Below, piece by piece: positions 36,461 to 45,663 of a stretch of 64,000 bases of DNA; position 1 is the stretch's first letter; every line of letters starts with the position of its first letter. Below the pieces are notes generated by a model. That model was not told where the DNA came from and searched no databases. It worked only from the letters and a program-made list of their open reading frames with translations. Location: contig JALQPE010001027.1 of assembly GCA_030407315.1 (NCBI GenBank), positions 1 to 64,000 on the forward strand, in the 5' to 3' direction. Made by a program: the position numbers and the translations under genes. Source of the stretch: Asparagopsis taxiformis. Lineage: Eukaryota > Rhodophyta > Florideophyceae > Bonnemaisoniales > Bonnemaisoniaceae.

Positions 36461-36775
36461 TGACAAATAATTCTCTAATACTTTAATTAATTTAATTACA
36501 TTCACAGTAGACTCAAGCGTGAACATATACATGGCCGACGACGCGCCATCAAGTAAACGTCCGGCAGGACGAATCTCTTTCTCAACAGGTTATGGGCCCA
36601 GGCACTCCACTGGCACACTTCACACCATCCCGGGTTCAACTCCCGACGATTACACACAACTTCCCTCCTGTCCGGGCCAAAATAGGCAGGTCTAAATACC
36701 GTGAGTGTTGGATAAATACCTTTATCCTCGTATAACCACTAAGTCACACCGGACATGTGGTTCATTGGTTTTACA
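36461..36775 (+). mobile_element. 315-bp non-autonomous retroelement-like insertion
   Basis: The matching place in the first copy (20758-20762) has no insert, so the ends are exact. The insert begins TGACAAAT, ends TTTTACA, and is flanked by the 5-bp duplication ATAGT (36456-36460 and 36776-36780). Its first 127 bp end in CTCAACA like an LTR and are followed at once by GGTTATGGGCCCAG (36588-36601), the same PBS as copia-1. No second LTR is present at the right end. It also holds a Pol III B-box-like GGGTTCAACTCCCG near 36643. It has no coding capacity. It may be a deletion derivative, a retro-SINE-like unit or an aberrant reverse-transcription product. Confidence 0.8.
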
Positions 36776-36780
36776 ATAGT

Positions 36781-38789
36781 AGAGCATGTGTTGTGTGCAA
36801 TGATCATCTGCCAAGTGGCAGCCAATCATACCCAAACAGAATATTGTGATGCGGATCCTACAGTGTCCGGGGGTCAGAGCTGAGCCAAGGATCGTGAATT
36901 GCAGCGGGTGGACAGGACGAATAGAACAGGGGCAGGGAAGGGGTGAGTGTTGGTGGAAGACGAGTCGGTGAAGCGGAGGGCGAGGAGTCCCCAGCAGCGG
37001 TGTCGCAGACGACTGTGTGAAATGGCTGGCAGTTTTCGGGAGGAGTCGAATTGAGATGTGAAGTGGATTAAATTTGTGGCCCGAGTTGGTAGAGTCATTG
37101 CTTGGAAACACCGGTTGCAATCATGCTGCATCGTGTTCAGCATCTGGCACAAGCTGCGCCACGAATCATAGTCTACAGCCCCGCGTGTCGTGATAAGCGC
37201 CCTCCTGTCGTGGAAGGAGAGGCATTGTAGGACACTGTAGTCGGCCGTGTAAAGCAGCGCAGCGATCAGATCCGTGGGCAGTGGATGAACTAATGCGGGG
37301 TATGGAACGACGGACAATACGGGGCATGGGTGACGATTGTGGACAGATTGAAAATGATCAACATTTGCTGAGTGAGTGCCACGGCTGCTTCTGTCTAGTC
37401 AACGCGTTCATTGTTTTGTGGTGTAGTATCATATGACACAAACTGGACGCTGTTACGGCACTGGGAAGGAGACTGGTGCAAAGGAAAGTGGAATAAACGA
37501 TACGTCCTCGAACAAGGATTATTAAACTAGTTACGATGTTCAATGATATGAATTAGCGCTACAAGTTTATGGAGGCCAATCGGAGCGGATGTGGAAATAG
37601 CTGAGGAGTGGACATATCTCAGCATGAGCTGCGCGTGGAACGTACTGCGCAGCGTGGTATACCACACATGGATCCCACACTCGCAAGTGTTCAGTGCACA
37701 AACTGACAAATGCAAGTGTTGCCACAACGAAATCAGCACACATATCAGTCATATGACGCAGTTGACGTACATCTTCAGATATGGTTGCTCCAAATAGTCA
37801 AAGCGCGTAGCATACATACTATTGGCACATGCCACATGTTCCCGACACGACGCAAAGACAGTAAGATAAACTTATTCCATTTACGCCGTAATCCGTCAGC
37901 AACTGCACCCGAACAGTACCGCACTCTTTGTCTGCAGCCTCAACGCCGAGAGGCAAACTTTGACGCCGTACCACACACACGCGCGTTTCGACACGTCGGG
38001 AATGCTCACGCCAGAGTAAAGCGACTGCCCCTACAGTTCGAGTTCGTGACGATTCGACGCTCTGCACGGATTGTCGGATGATCACAAAGCATTACAAGCA
38101 AAGAGTTACGGTAATTAGCACAACCAATACTTGATTGGCGCCGCCGGGCCGGCAGCGACCGAGAAAAGGTAGACAGTTACCGTTATCGATACGATGGATT
38201 GAGTAGAGTATGGGGGCATCTCAGTGTGTCAATTCAAGACGCCAAATATTTCACACTATTTGCAGCTTCTATACTTTCCCACTTGTTTCCGCCAAAACTT
38301 TCACACACTTTCACAAGTACCCTCGAGGGTAATTCAATTCAACTGAAATCGATCGCACTGTCCATCGGAGTAACACGTTTACAGATTTCAGTATTTCATT
38401 TTACACATTTCTGAAATGAGCTCTCACACGTATGCAACGTTTCTGGAAAAGTATCATACGGTGTGCCTATTGTTTCTGAAATCCAACAACATAGCGAAAT
38501 CCATTATGTATTCCCACTGCGTTTCCCTCCTTTAGCAAGCAATAATCCGACCAAGTATCGATACTAACTTGTAGACGAGCGCATTCTCCGAGTCCGATGT
38601 TCTATTGCGCGTTCTCAGTGGCTCTACTTGACGATGAGGCCGGCTGCTACAGCGCACCATTACACACTCTACCCATACCTACAACGTTTCATACACTACC
38701 TCCCATCTATCTATCACATAGTTCCGTTTCTGTGCAATAATAAACATAGTAGAGAGGTGCATCAAAGGGTCAGCACTTGCACCGGTTTC
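36781..38789. other. Duplicate of the NLR-2 distal 5' flank spacer
   Basis: Near-identical to 20763-22298 up to about 38318. Differences are single-base length changes in A- and T-runs and a few substitutions. From there it is the cleaner version of the indel-rich 22299-22627. It has no recognisable gene; the same Cys/His-rich ORF pieces occur at about 37300-37800. Confidence 0.65.
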
Positions 38790-38860
38790 CAGCCGCTTCC
38801 TACCCCCCACAATCGCATTCCCAATCGTTTCTACAAACCTGTTCTGTCCCCTCCTTCATT
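38790..38860 (-). pseudogene. Relic of an NLR C-terminus
   Basis: The minus strand reads GQNRFVETIGNAIVGGRKR, which aligns with GQRRFVEEIVEAIVEAKKR of NLR-2 and NLR-3, just after the TIR domain. No other part of the gene is evident upstream, so it is a short remnant of an older cluster member. Confidence 0.6.
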
Positions 38861-40158
38861 CTGCGCTCTTCCCAGCTACACGCACTCACACTCTGTTTCC
38901 GCTCTTCTCCAACTGTCGGTCCTGCACCACTCCCACTCTTGTAGATAATACCACAAACACCGCTCTCGATATCTCAATTTACGATCTCCAGATGCACAGA
39001 CTTGTCGCATTCCCATTGGCACACGCCACAGTCCCCGTGCCCCACCAACTTGGAATGCGCCGGCAATGCGCACAACTCATCCAATTTTTCTACCACTCGA
39101 TGCACTCGCTCGATTCAATTCCCGACAGCTGTCCAAACACCGCTCGCCATCGGACGACTCGCGACCAACTCGACCCGCTCATCGATACTCGCATGCTACA
39201 GACTGCACCAAACCATCGAGTCTCAGTCACACCCGCAATGGCGCACCCGACGCTCGCATCAACATCCCGCCGTCGCCATGCAGTGGGCGTACCGATTGCT
39301 ACATGATCGCCTGTCCATCACTGCGGAAATTCCATCGCCAAACACGGACCGTTTCCATTACGTGCCAGCCATGTTGCGCGTAGCTGTGTCTCAGCTTGTA
39401 TCATGCGCAGTTTGAAACAGAGGCAGACCCATGATGCGAGAAGGCGCGTCTGAACGGTCGTCGCCGACTGCCGTTTGGGGGCATCCGATCGGAGGGATGT
39501 GGCGGCATGCAACTGCACTGCGTGATGTCTACGGGCTGGTTGTTTTGCATGTCGGTACAGCAAGCGCAACGATCTGTGTCATGTGCAAGAGGGGGCAAAT
39601 GCGATCGAGTTGGGTGGTTGCAGTTGCCGTTTCCGGACATGTCTACTGTCGAGATGCGACTCATCGATTGCCGATGGGCGTTCGTGGCGTCGATGAAATG
39701 GAGCGGGGTACGGGTGGCTGCCAATGGGGCACGTGACGTTGCATTGTGGCGAGTGGTATCGATTTTTCGCTTGCACTCCGCGTAGAATACTGTGGAATAT
39801 GTTCACTGACATCGACGAGTCCTGGACATCTTGGGCGCGAATGCTTTTGATAAGTTGCAACTGTCCTGCACCTGCACTTGTTCGCTCAGACACAAGACCA
39901 CATTTAGTGACATTTGTTTCACCAACAAATCGCACATCAACGGAATCGTATCTCGCCCATTTCATACGTATGTCAATAAACATGACTACAACTTTTACCA
40001 ACAACACGATCATATGCGTTACCCTTTCTAGGAATACCTCTGCGGCCGAGAAACCAGTCATCCCGTGTGAAATCCCTTGTTGCCGGCGCATTCTTGTCAC
40101 CTGAAATACTCAAATGATGGGTTCTTCATCACTGTTCATCTTCCCAATTTGCGATTTC
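38861..40158. other. Gene-poor spacer
   Basis: No domain is recognisable. The plus-strand ORFs at 39002-39415 and 39431-39736 overlap others on both strands and look like chance. 39500-39760 faintly resembles parts of the 11.2-13.6 kb spacer. Confidence 0.45.
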
Positions 40159-40440
40159 TCATCGTTGCGCCATACTATGACCAACAGCCTCGCCACTTTT
40201 CCGCCTCATGCACTCGACTATTGCGCCCCTGATGCCATCGACAAATTTCGGATGCCCCGCCTTCTCCGCACCCCTATCTCCAGTCACTGCGGTTTTCCCA
40301 ATACCCTTTGCATTGTCCAGCGACTGTAGCGTCCTCAACACATCCCTTACCCCGTGCCCCGTCACGGTCATTCCGCCGTTTGCCCCAAAAGTCGTTCTAC
40401 CTGCGATATTGGCACCAGCAGGCACAATCACAGACCGCAT
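40159..40440 (-). pseudogene. Relic of an NLR TIR C-terminal region
   Basis: An open frame of 93 codons whose middle (GHGVRDVLRTLQSL ... EKAGHPKFVDGIRGAIVE) aligns with the end of NLR-2 and NLR-3 (GYGIGDVLKALQSL ... EKAGQRRFVEEIVEAIVE). No TIR core, WD40 or NB-ARC part is recognisable further upstream (40441-40832). It lies directly downstream of NLR-4 and is a fourth trace of the family in this spacer-plus-gene pattern. Confidence 0.65.
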
Positions 40441-40832
40441 TCCAGGATTTTCACCGATGGCGCTTCCATTGGAGCAGATAGCGAACGGTTCGAAAGCTCG
40501 AGTGATGGGAGGTGAAAATGCATGTACTTGCTTACGAGGAAATGCATGTTGCAGTAGAGTTCATATCGTTCAACGCACATTATTGAGATTCTGATGGAGC
40601 CAATAGTGGTGCATTCGTCGTTGCGGAATGATAGTGAAGCAGTCGTGGATGGAATGGTGGGGGTGCATTTTCAGTGCCCCAACATCCACGCTACCACTCT
40701 TCCGCTTCGCTATATCCACTATCTGTTGGTCCCGACAAACGCCCGACTGTCGTCAATCCCGCTGGAAGTGAACTCTCCCCACACCGATGCGCACAACGAA
40801 TTTCTTCAACGTGATTTTACTGCAAGATATCT
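40441..40832. other. Short spacer downstream of NLR-4
   Basis: I see no gene, repeat or RNA in these 0.4 kb. Confidence 0.4.
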
Positions 40833-43800
40833 TCACCCTGTCGCTCTACTCGGACCCGCTACCTCTCCCCTTTCTATTCGCCCCATCGCTTTCATCACAG
40901 CCTCTACAATCCTTCCAATAAACGTCTTCCGGCTCGCCGCCGCCTCGCTTCCGGCTTGGTTTGTCGCGTTTTCCAAGTTCTCAATTCCTGTGATCCCTCT
41001 CATTTCCCGAAGGCCTTGCACAACGTCTGCAATGCCATATCCGCTGTTCCGTGCCATTCGTTGCAGAAATTCCTCTGTCATCAGCACTTTGATACCATCT
41101 TCATCCTCGATCATCAGCGCATCTCTACAATCTTCTAGCGTTAATCGATAGAACACAGGGATTATAATCACAGCCCTTTCACCACCACTCCTGAAGCGTC
41201 GCAGGAAACACAGCAATTCTTTTATGGTCCATGGGCGACAAGCAAATTGCGGTGACAGTATCACCACTGCTATCCTTGCTGTCTCCATTGCGCTGTCCAT
41301 TTTCTGGGGAGCATTCTGCCCGGGATGTAGTTCCCTCTTGTCGAAAAACACTTTGAGACCATTGGCGACAAGTTCTTCGAACAACGGTTCGGCAATGAAT
41401 TGTTTGTCGGGGCCAGCGTGGCTGATGAAGACGTCGTAGACTTCATCTGCCCCGATGCCTGTGTCCGTGCTTGTGTTTAGTTGTGGGGGTGGGAGGAAAG
41501 GTATAGGAGGAGGAGGTTCATTGCGCGGTGGGATTTGGGTGTTGTCAGTTATGAGATCGATGTAGCACATACCTCTTTCCCGTGTTAGAAGGTGTAATCG
41601 GGATGAGTCGGCGATGTAATGAGCTCCAAACACATTGCCCTCCACGGTGGCAATAATGGAAGACGATGCGCCTTGGCGATATTTTACATTCTGTGAATAT
41701 TCGAAGCCTGATCCGTCAAACTCATAGTTGCATACCAAGTGAGGGGTTTCGGAATTGCTCATTGGGGTACTATCGCAGTTGAGCTGTGCTTCGTCCAGCG
41801 TTTCTCCAGACTGCAGATTCCAGGACATAGACTTCGTATGGACGACTGACCGATTCTTGTCATCTGGGTTCCGGTTTGCTGCTGCACAAGCTGAGATAAT
41901 GTTTCCATCTGCACTGAATGACAGTGTCCCAATAGCCCGTCCCAGGTCACCTTCTGTCGTCCGCCTCAGGGCACTGGAACTAGGAGAATTCGATGCCTCA
42001 TCCTGTTCAGCGGATGCTAACGATAGCGCCCATTCCTCAAGATCTGGGAGTGAATGTAAAACATTTCCATTCTGACTGTCAACGATGGAAACAACACAAC
42101 TCTGGTATTGAGAATATGCGACGAATCGCTGATCGTTCGACACGGTGAGTGGTTTAGGGCAATAATGCTCCTCGGAAATTGTGAAACTCGAAATAACGCG
42201 ATCGATGCGCTCTGACACGTCACACACGTTCCGTATCTCCATCAATTCCGACCGATAATTGACCGTCAACATTGTTGACCCATCCTCCGAAACTCCAAAC
42301 CTGCGCACATCGGGAAGAAATGGAGAGACCGACTCGATGGTGTTGCCGACTTGTTGCACATCCCAAACTTGCACTTCATTTCCAGCCAAGGCGAACAAAT
42401 CCGAGCCATCTCCTAGACATAGAGATTGGACAAAATATCGCGACACACTGGGAGGAGTGTCCACGAGTGACACCTCTCGACCATCGTTGCTCACACGCCA
42501 TACACTCGTCTCCGATAAAACTGCTGAATATAATAAGCGCCCATCGCCACTGAACAGAACACATTCCACACAACTGCGATGTCCGTCCGGTGATCTCCAT
42601 AGTTCCTCGCCACTTTGCACGTCCCAAACCCGAACACTTCCATCCCACGACCCTGACGCCAGTAGTCTCCCATCAGCGCGCAACGCCACACTGTTCACCC
42701 AACTGGTGTGCTTCTCGAACACAGTGCTGTTGTCCTCGAAACTTTCCGTATCCCATACACGGAACTTTCTATCTAGTGTTGCAGACACCATCACATCTTC
42801 GCTTCCTCCAATGGCCAGCGAACTCACTGTATTACTATATGCGGCGACAATTTGAACTACGCTCCCGCTCAGTATGTCCATCACTAATAGTCGTCCTTCA
42901 CGAGTGCCCAGAACAACTTTCTTCAACGAAGGCAATACCTGCATGCATGAGATCCATTCTTGGTCTTTTGGTTTCACTTGCGTCGTTCGCCATTTCTCTT
43001 CATTCTTCCATATCGTAACTTGCCCGGTACGATCGCACGAATACATCGTCCCTGAAATGCGGTCGAAAAATACACACAAAACAGGATAACCAGCGTGATG
43101 AACTAGAGTCTTCTTCACCGTCCCATCACCTCCATCCAACACCCATATCTCCCCTTTCCACCCTCCCACAATAACTTCTCCCCCCGTACCAACACACATG
43201 CATTTCCCTTCATTTTCCAGCTCCAGTACTCGCCTCAACCAGCTCCTCCCACTCTCCAGCACCCCAGGCCCACAACGAGCCCATGGCCGCTCCCCATATC
43301 GCTCAATACTATCAACTATTCGCTCCACTATTCCACTCTCGCTCACTACATCTCGCAGTCGTCCAAATAGTTGATACGTGCATTGATCTCGATTCTTCAC
43401 ACAATGCGGTATCATGCACAGCCCCATTGCCCTCATGACCACGTCCAAATCGCGCACTATTCTCCTCACGTTCTCCTTCTTCTCTTCTTCTTCTAGGTAC
43501 TTTCGCAACATCTCGACCTCCGTGATTACCTTCCGAAACGCCGGTTGCTCTTCATCCTTGTTCACCTCTTCGATCCAGCGATAATCCGTCAATAGCTTTA
43601 CCGCCCCATTGATGCGACCAGCTCCGAGTAGGTGACGCACCACATGCTCCCTCATGTACTTCTCGCTCTCCGTCTTCTTCAGCTTCCACCATTCTTCTTC
43701 TTCGATCTCATTCTCTCCCGTCCTCCCATTCCCAGACACTTTGAATGAATCAACCAGCCTCCCATGCCACTTCATCACACCACCTTCTCCCTCACTCATC

Positions 43801-45209
43801 TTCACACTTAGGTCCAACACCAAGTCGTGAACACACACTCCTACTACCCCTTGGCCCCTCTCTCGAACTTCTGACACAAGACTGTTTCGTGATAACATCA
43901 TCACTCCAGCCTCCACATCACTCACTCCCCACAATCGCTCAATCACACACACTGGCAAAATCATCTGTTTCTCCATGATGCACAACGACCGAAACATGTC
44001 TCTGGCACCGAGCTCATCACCCAGTTCTTCTGTCTTCTTCGTCGACTCCCACCTCTCCTCGAGAAACTGTACACTCGTCTCTAGTGCATTACCCAGGCCT
44101 TTGTGCCCATCTCCATGTTCTGCACCAGCAACTTGTCGAGGCTTCGTTTTCAATCGTTCCCAGTACAGACCAAAAGCACTCTCGTCACACACACTCGAGC
44201 TTGGGTCCATCTGCTGCCTCACTCCAGAGCCAGAAACACTCAATGCTAGTGGCAATCCAGCACATGTTTCTACAATACTGTTCAGCGCGTTCTGGTTCTG
44301 AGGTGAGAGCGATGAGATATCGGAAGTTTCGATACGTGCATGGTGGCAGAATATGCGGAGAGTCTTGTCGGTGTCCAATTCTTCGGGGTTGATTGATACA
44401 GTAAAGGTGCGAAGGCCATCAGCTATATCCCTGCTTCTTGTCGACATCAGCACCTTCAACGATGAGTTAGGATTGGTTTGCACAGCTATGTTCATTGCAC
44501 ACACCAAGTTGTACACATTTGCATTGACATCCCAAACATCGTCAAAAAGCAACAGGTAATGTTTCGTCCCTAGACGTTGCATGAGCTTAGTAATCATCGT
44601 GCGGTGCGTGTCCTCAGAGGCGGCCATTTCTATGAAATCATCTGAAAAGTCTGGGAGCGTCGATTTCACAAATGTTTCTAGATGACGGATAAACGAGGAG
44701 AGCGTAATGTCGTGACCAAGCTCAAAAAACCACACACCATCATAGTATTTGTCCTTGACCTCGCTGTCACCACCAAGAGCGCGCAGAATGGTTGTCTTCC
44801 CTGCTCCGCCCATACCAACAAGTGCGATAGAGCTTTGCGATCGGTCATCACACAGAAGGGCGCGCTTCACTACACTCTCGGGCGCGGTGGAGGATGGTGA
44901 CAGATCGAGTATTGGGGGCAGAATAGGCGGGACATAGTCGGATCTTTCGACAACGTGCACTCGGGGGATAGCAAGTGGGGCTAGAGAAGCAGATTGGGCT
45001 GGAGAGGACTGTGACGGTGGGGAGGACGTCGGAGGTGCTGGCGAGACGGGCAGTGCAGTGATCGGTGCGGAGGACGCGGCGGGGGAGTCGGTGGTCGGTT
45101 GAGGCGTTGTTTGGCTTGGGTCGCTGGAAACAGGAGCTTGGTTAGACGGTGGATCGGAGGTTGCAGGATTGGGAACAGAGGGGTTTAGTCGAGAGAAGCA
45201 TTTACCCAT
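40833..45209 (-). CDS. NLR-4: intact NB-ARC/WD40/TIR STAND protein (1458 aa)
   Basis: This is the one uninterrupted copy. The ATG at 45209 is in ACCATGG context. Residues 1-8 MGKCFSRL fit N-myristoylation (Gly2, Ser6) with a palmitoylatable Cys4. Residues 9-115 are Pro/Ser/Thr-rich. NB-ARC follows: Walker A GMGGAGKT 132-139 (Lys138), Walker B LLLFDDVW 219-226, RNBS-B-like VLMSTRSRD 253-261, GLPLAL 318-323, and MHD-like VHD 460-462. The helical block at 505-660 resembles that of APAF1-type proteins. WD40 repeats run from about 665 to 1220, clearest at 760-950 (FRVWDTES, VRVWDVQSG, VQVWDVQQ). The TIR domain is at 1255-1400: DVFISHAGPD, then PWTIKEL with Glu1331 at the position of the catalytic glutamate of NADase TIRs. 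From family knowledge, ligand sensing by WD40 would drive NB-ARC oligomerisation and TIR activity; this is inferred. C-terminal TIR is the reverse of the plant TIR-NB-LRR order. No intron is needed. Confidence 0.95.
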   Translation of the reverse strand: MGKCFSRLNPSVPNPATSDPPSNQAPVSSDPSQTTPQPTTDSPAASSAPITALPVSPAPPTSSPPSQSSPAQSASLAPLAIPRVHVVERSDYVPPILPPILDLSPSSTAPESVVKRALLCDDRSQSSIALVGMGGAGKTTILRALGGDSEVKDKYYDGVWFFELGHDITLSSFIRHLETFVKSTLPDFSDDFIEMAASEDTHRTMITKLMQRLGTKHYLLLFDDVWDVNANVYNLVCAMNIAVQTNPNSSLKVLMSTRSRDIADGLRTFTVSINPEELDTDKTLRIFCHHARIETSDISSLSPQNQNALNSIVETCAGLPLALSVSGSGVRQQMDPSSSVCDESAFGLYWERLKTKPRQVAGAEHGDGHKGLGNALETSVQFLEERWESTKKTEELGDELGARDMFRSLCIMEKQMILPVCVIERLWGVSDVEAGVMMLSRNSLVSEVRERGQGVVGVCVHDLVLDLSVKMSEGEGGVMKWHGRLVDSFKVSGNGRTGENEIEEEEWWKLKKTESEKYMREHVVRHLLGAGRINGAVKLLTDYRWIEEVNKDEEQPAFRKVITEVEMLRKYLEEEEKKENVRRIVRDLDVVMRAMGLCMIPHCVKNRDQCTYQLFGRLRDVVSESGIVERIVDSIERYGERPWARCGPGVLESGRSWLRRVLELENEGKCMCVGTGGEVIVGGWKGEIWVLDGGDGTVKKTLVHHAGYPVLCVFFDRISGTMYSCDRTGQVTIWKNEEKWRTTQVKPKDQEWISCMQVLPSLKKVVLGTREGRLLVMDILSGSVVQIVAAYSNTVSSLAIGGSEDVMVSATLDRKFRVWDTESFEDNSTVFEKHTSWVNSVALRADGRLLASGSWDGSVRVWDVQSGEELWRSPDGHRSCVECVLFSGDGRLLYSAVLSETSVWRVSNDGREVSLVDTPPSVSRYFVQSLCLGDGSDLFALAGNEVQVWDVQQVGNTIESVSPFLPDVRRFGVSEDGSTMLTVNYRSELMEIRNVCDVSERIDRVISSFTISEEHYCPKPLTVSNDQRFVAYSQYQSCVVSIVDSQNGNVLHSLPDLEEWALSLASAEQDEASNSPSSSALRRTTEGDLGRAIGTLSFSADGNIISACAAANRNPDDKNRSVVHTKSMSWNLQSGETLDEAQLNCDSTPMSNSETPHLVCNYEFDGSGFEYSQNVKYRQGASSSIIATVEGNVFGAHYIADSSRLHLLTRERGMCYIDLITDNTQIPPRNEPPPPIPFLPPPQLNTSTDTGIGADEVYDVFISHAGPDKQFIAEPLFEELVANGLKVFFDKRELHPGQNAPQKMDSAMETARIAVVILSPQFACRPWTIKELLCFLRRFRSGGERAVIIIPVFYRLTLEDCRDALMIEDEDGIKVLMTEEFLQRMARNSGYGIADVVQGLREMRGITGIENLENATNQAGSEAAASRKTFIGRIVEAVMKAMGRIERGEVAGPSRATG

Positions 45210-45329
45210 GGTGCGATGCGTGTGTGAAGACAGTGGAGATAGAGGAGAGCGTTAGTAGAGAAGATGGTTGGAACGAATAGGACGAGTAGAACAAATAGAA
45301 CAAGCGGAGAGCTGAAGACGGAAGCAGTA

Positions 45330-45501
45330 GCGGAGGGCGTTTCGGCGATACAATAGTGGAAGAGTCGGCGGCGCGCAGAGTTGAAGAGTTGCAGAGAGGA
45401 CGGGGCTGACGTTGAGGTTGTGCGAATGACGATGACGTCGAAGTTTCCCACTTGAGATACGGTGCAATGTCCACGTGTAGACCGGAATAGAAATATCCGC
45501 A
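45330..45501 (-). promoter_or_regulatory. Conserved 5' flank of NLR-4 (putative promoter)
   Basis: The flank keeps CACGTG (45472-45477) and TGACGTC (45433-45439) as in NLR-2 and NLR-3. It is cut at 45502-45506 by copia-2, about 293 bp upstream of the ATG, so anything further upstream has been displaced. Confidence 0.45.
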
Positions 45502-45506
45502 TTGTT

Positions 45507-45663
45507 TGTGAAACAAACGTGGTTGCTTGACCGTTTATTCCTCCCCGAGATCGTCGGCGGAGGTTTATCTATGTGTTGTGATGACTGTAAGTACTGTAAA
45601 TGTGTAAGTTATTCGGAAAGGCTGGATGTAGTCACAGCGCGGAAAAAGAGAAGTTATTCGTCA
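45507..45663 (-). repeat. Copia-2 3' LTR with 45-bp insertion
   Basis: Identical to the other LTR up to TTATTCG (45615). Then come 45 bp that end with a second AAGTTATTCG (45651-45660), followed by the terminal TCA. The extra block is thus bounded by a 10-bp direct repeat. No polypurine tract precedes the LTR in element orientation; the preceding minus-strand bases are GCGCGCGGCGAC. Confidence 0.75.

Larger units (their letters stand above)
22628..38318. repeat. 15.7-kb tandem duplication, unit B
   Basis: Starts inside the copia-1 RT region and carries a truncated copia-1, the spacer, NLR-3 and its flank. It continues into single-copy sequence after 38318. Confidence 0.92.

Noticed and set aside
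36640..36660. Possible tRNA gene (T-arm-like GGGTTCAACTCCCG)
   Set aside because: No properly spaced D-arm, anticodon arm or acceptor stem can be formed around it; kept only as a B-box-like motif inside the 315-bp insertion.
36461..36775. Reading the 315-bp insertion as a plain solo LTR
   Set aside because: A 14-nt PBS identical to that of copia-1 sits inside it directly after a CA end, which is not expected within an LTR. Not fully excluded.
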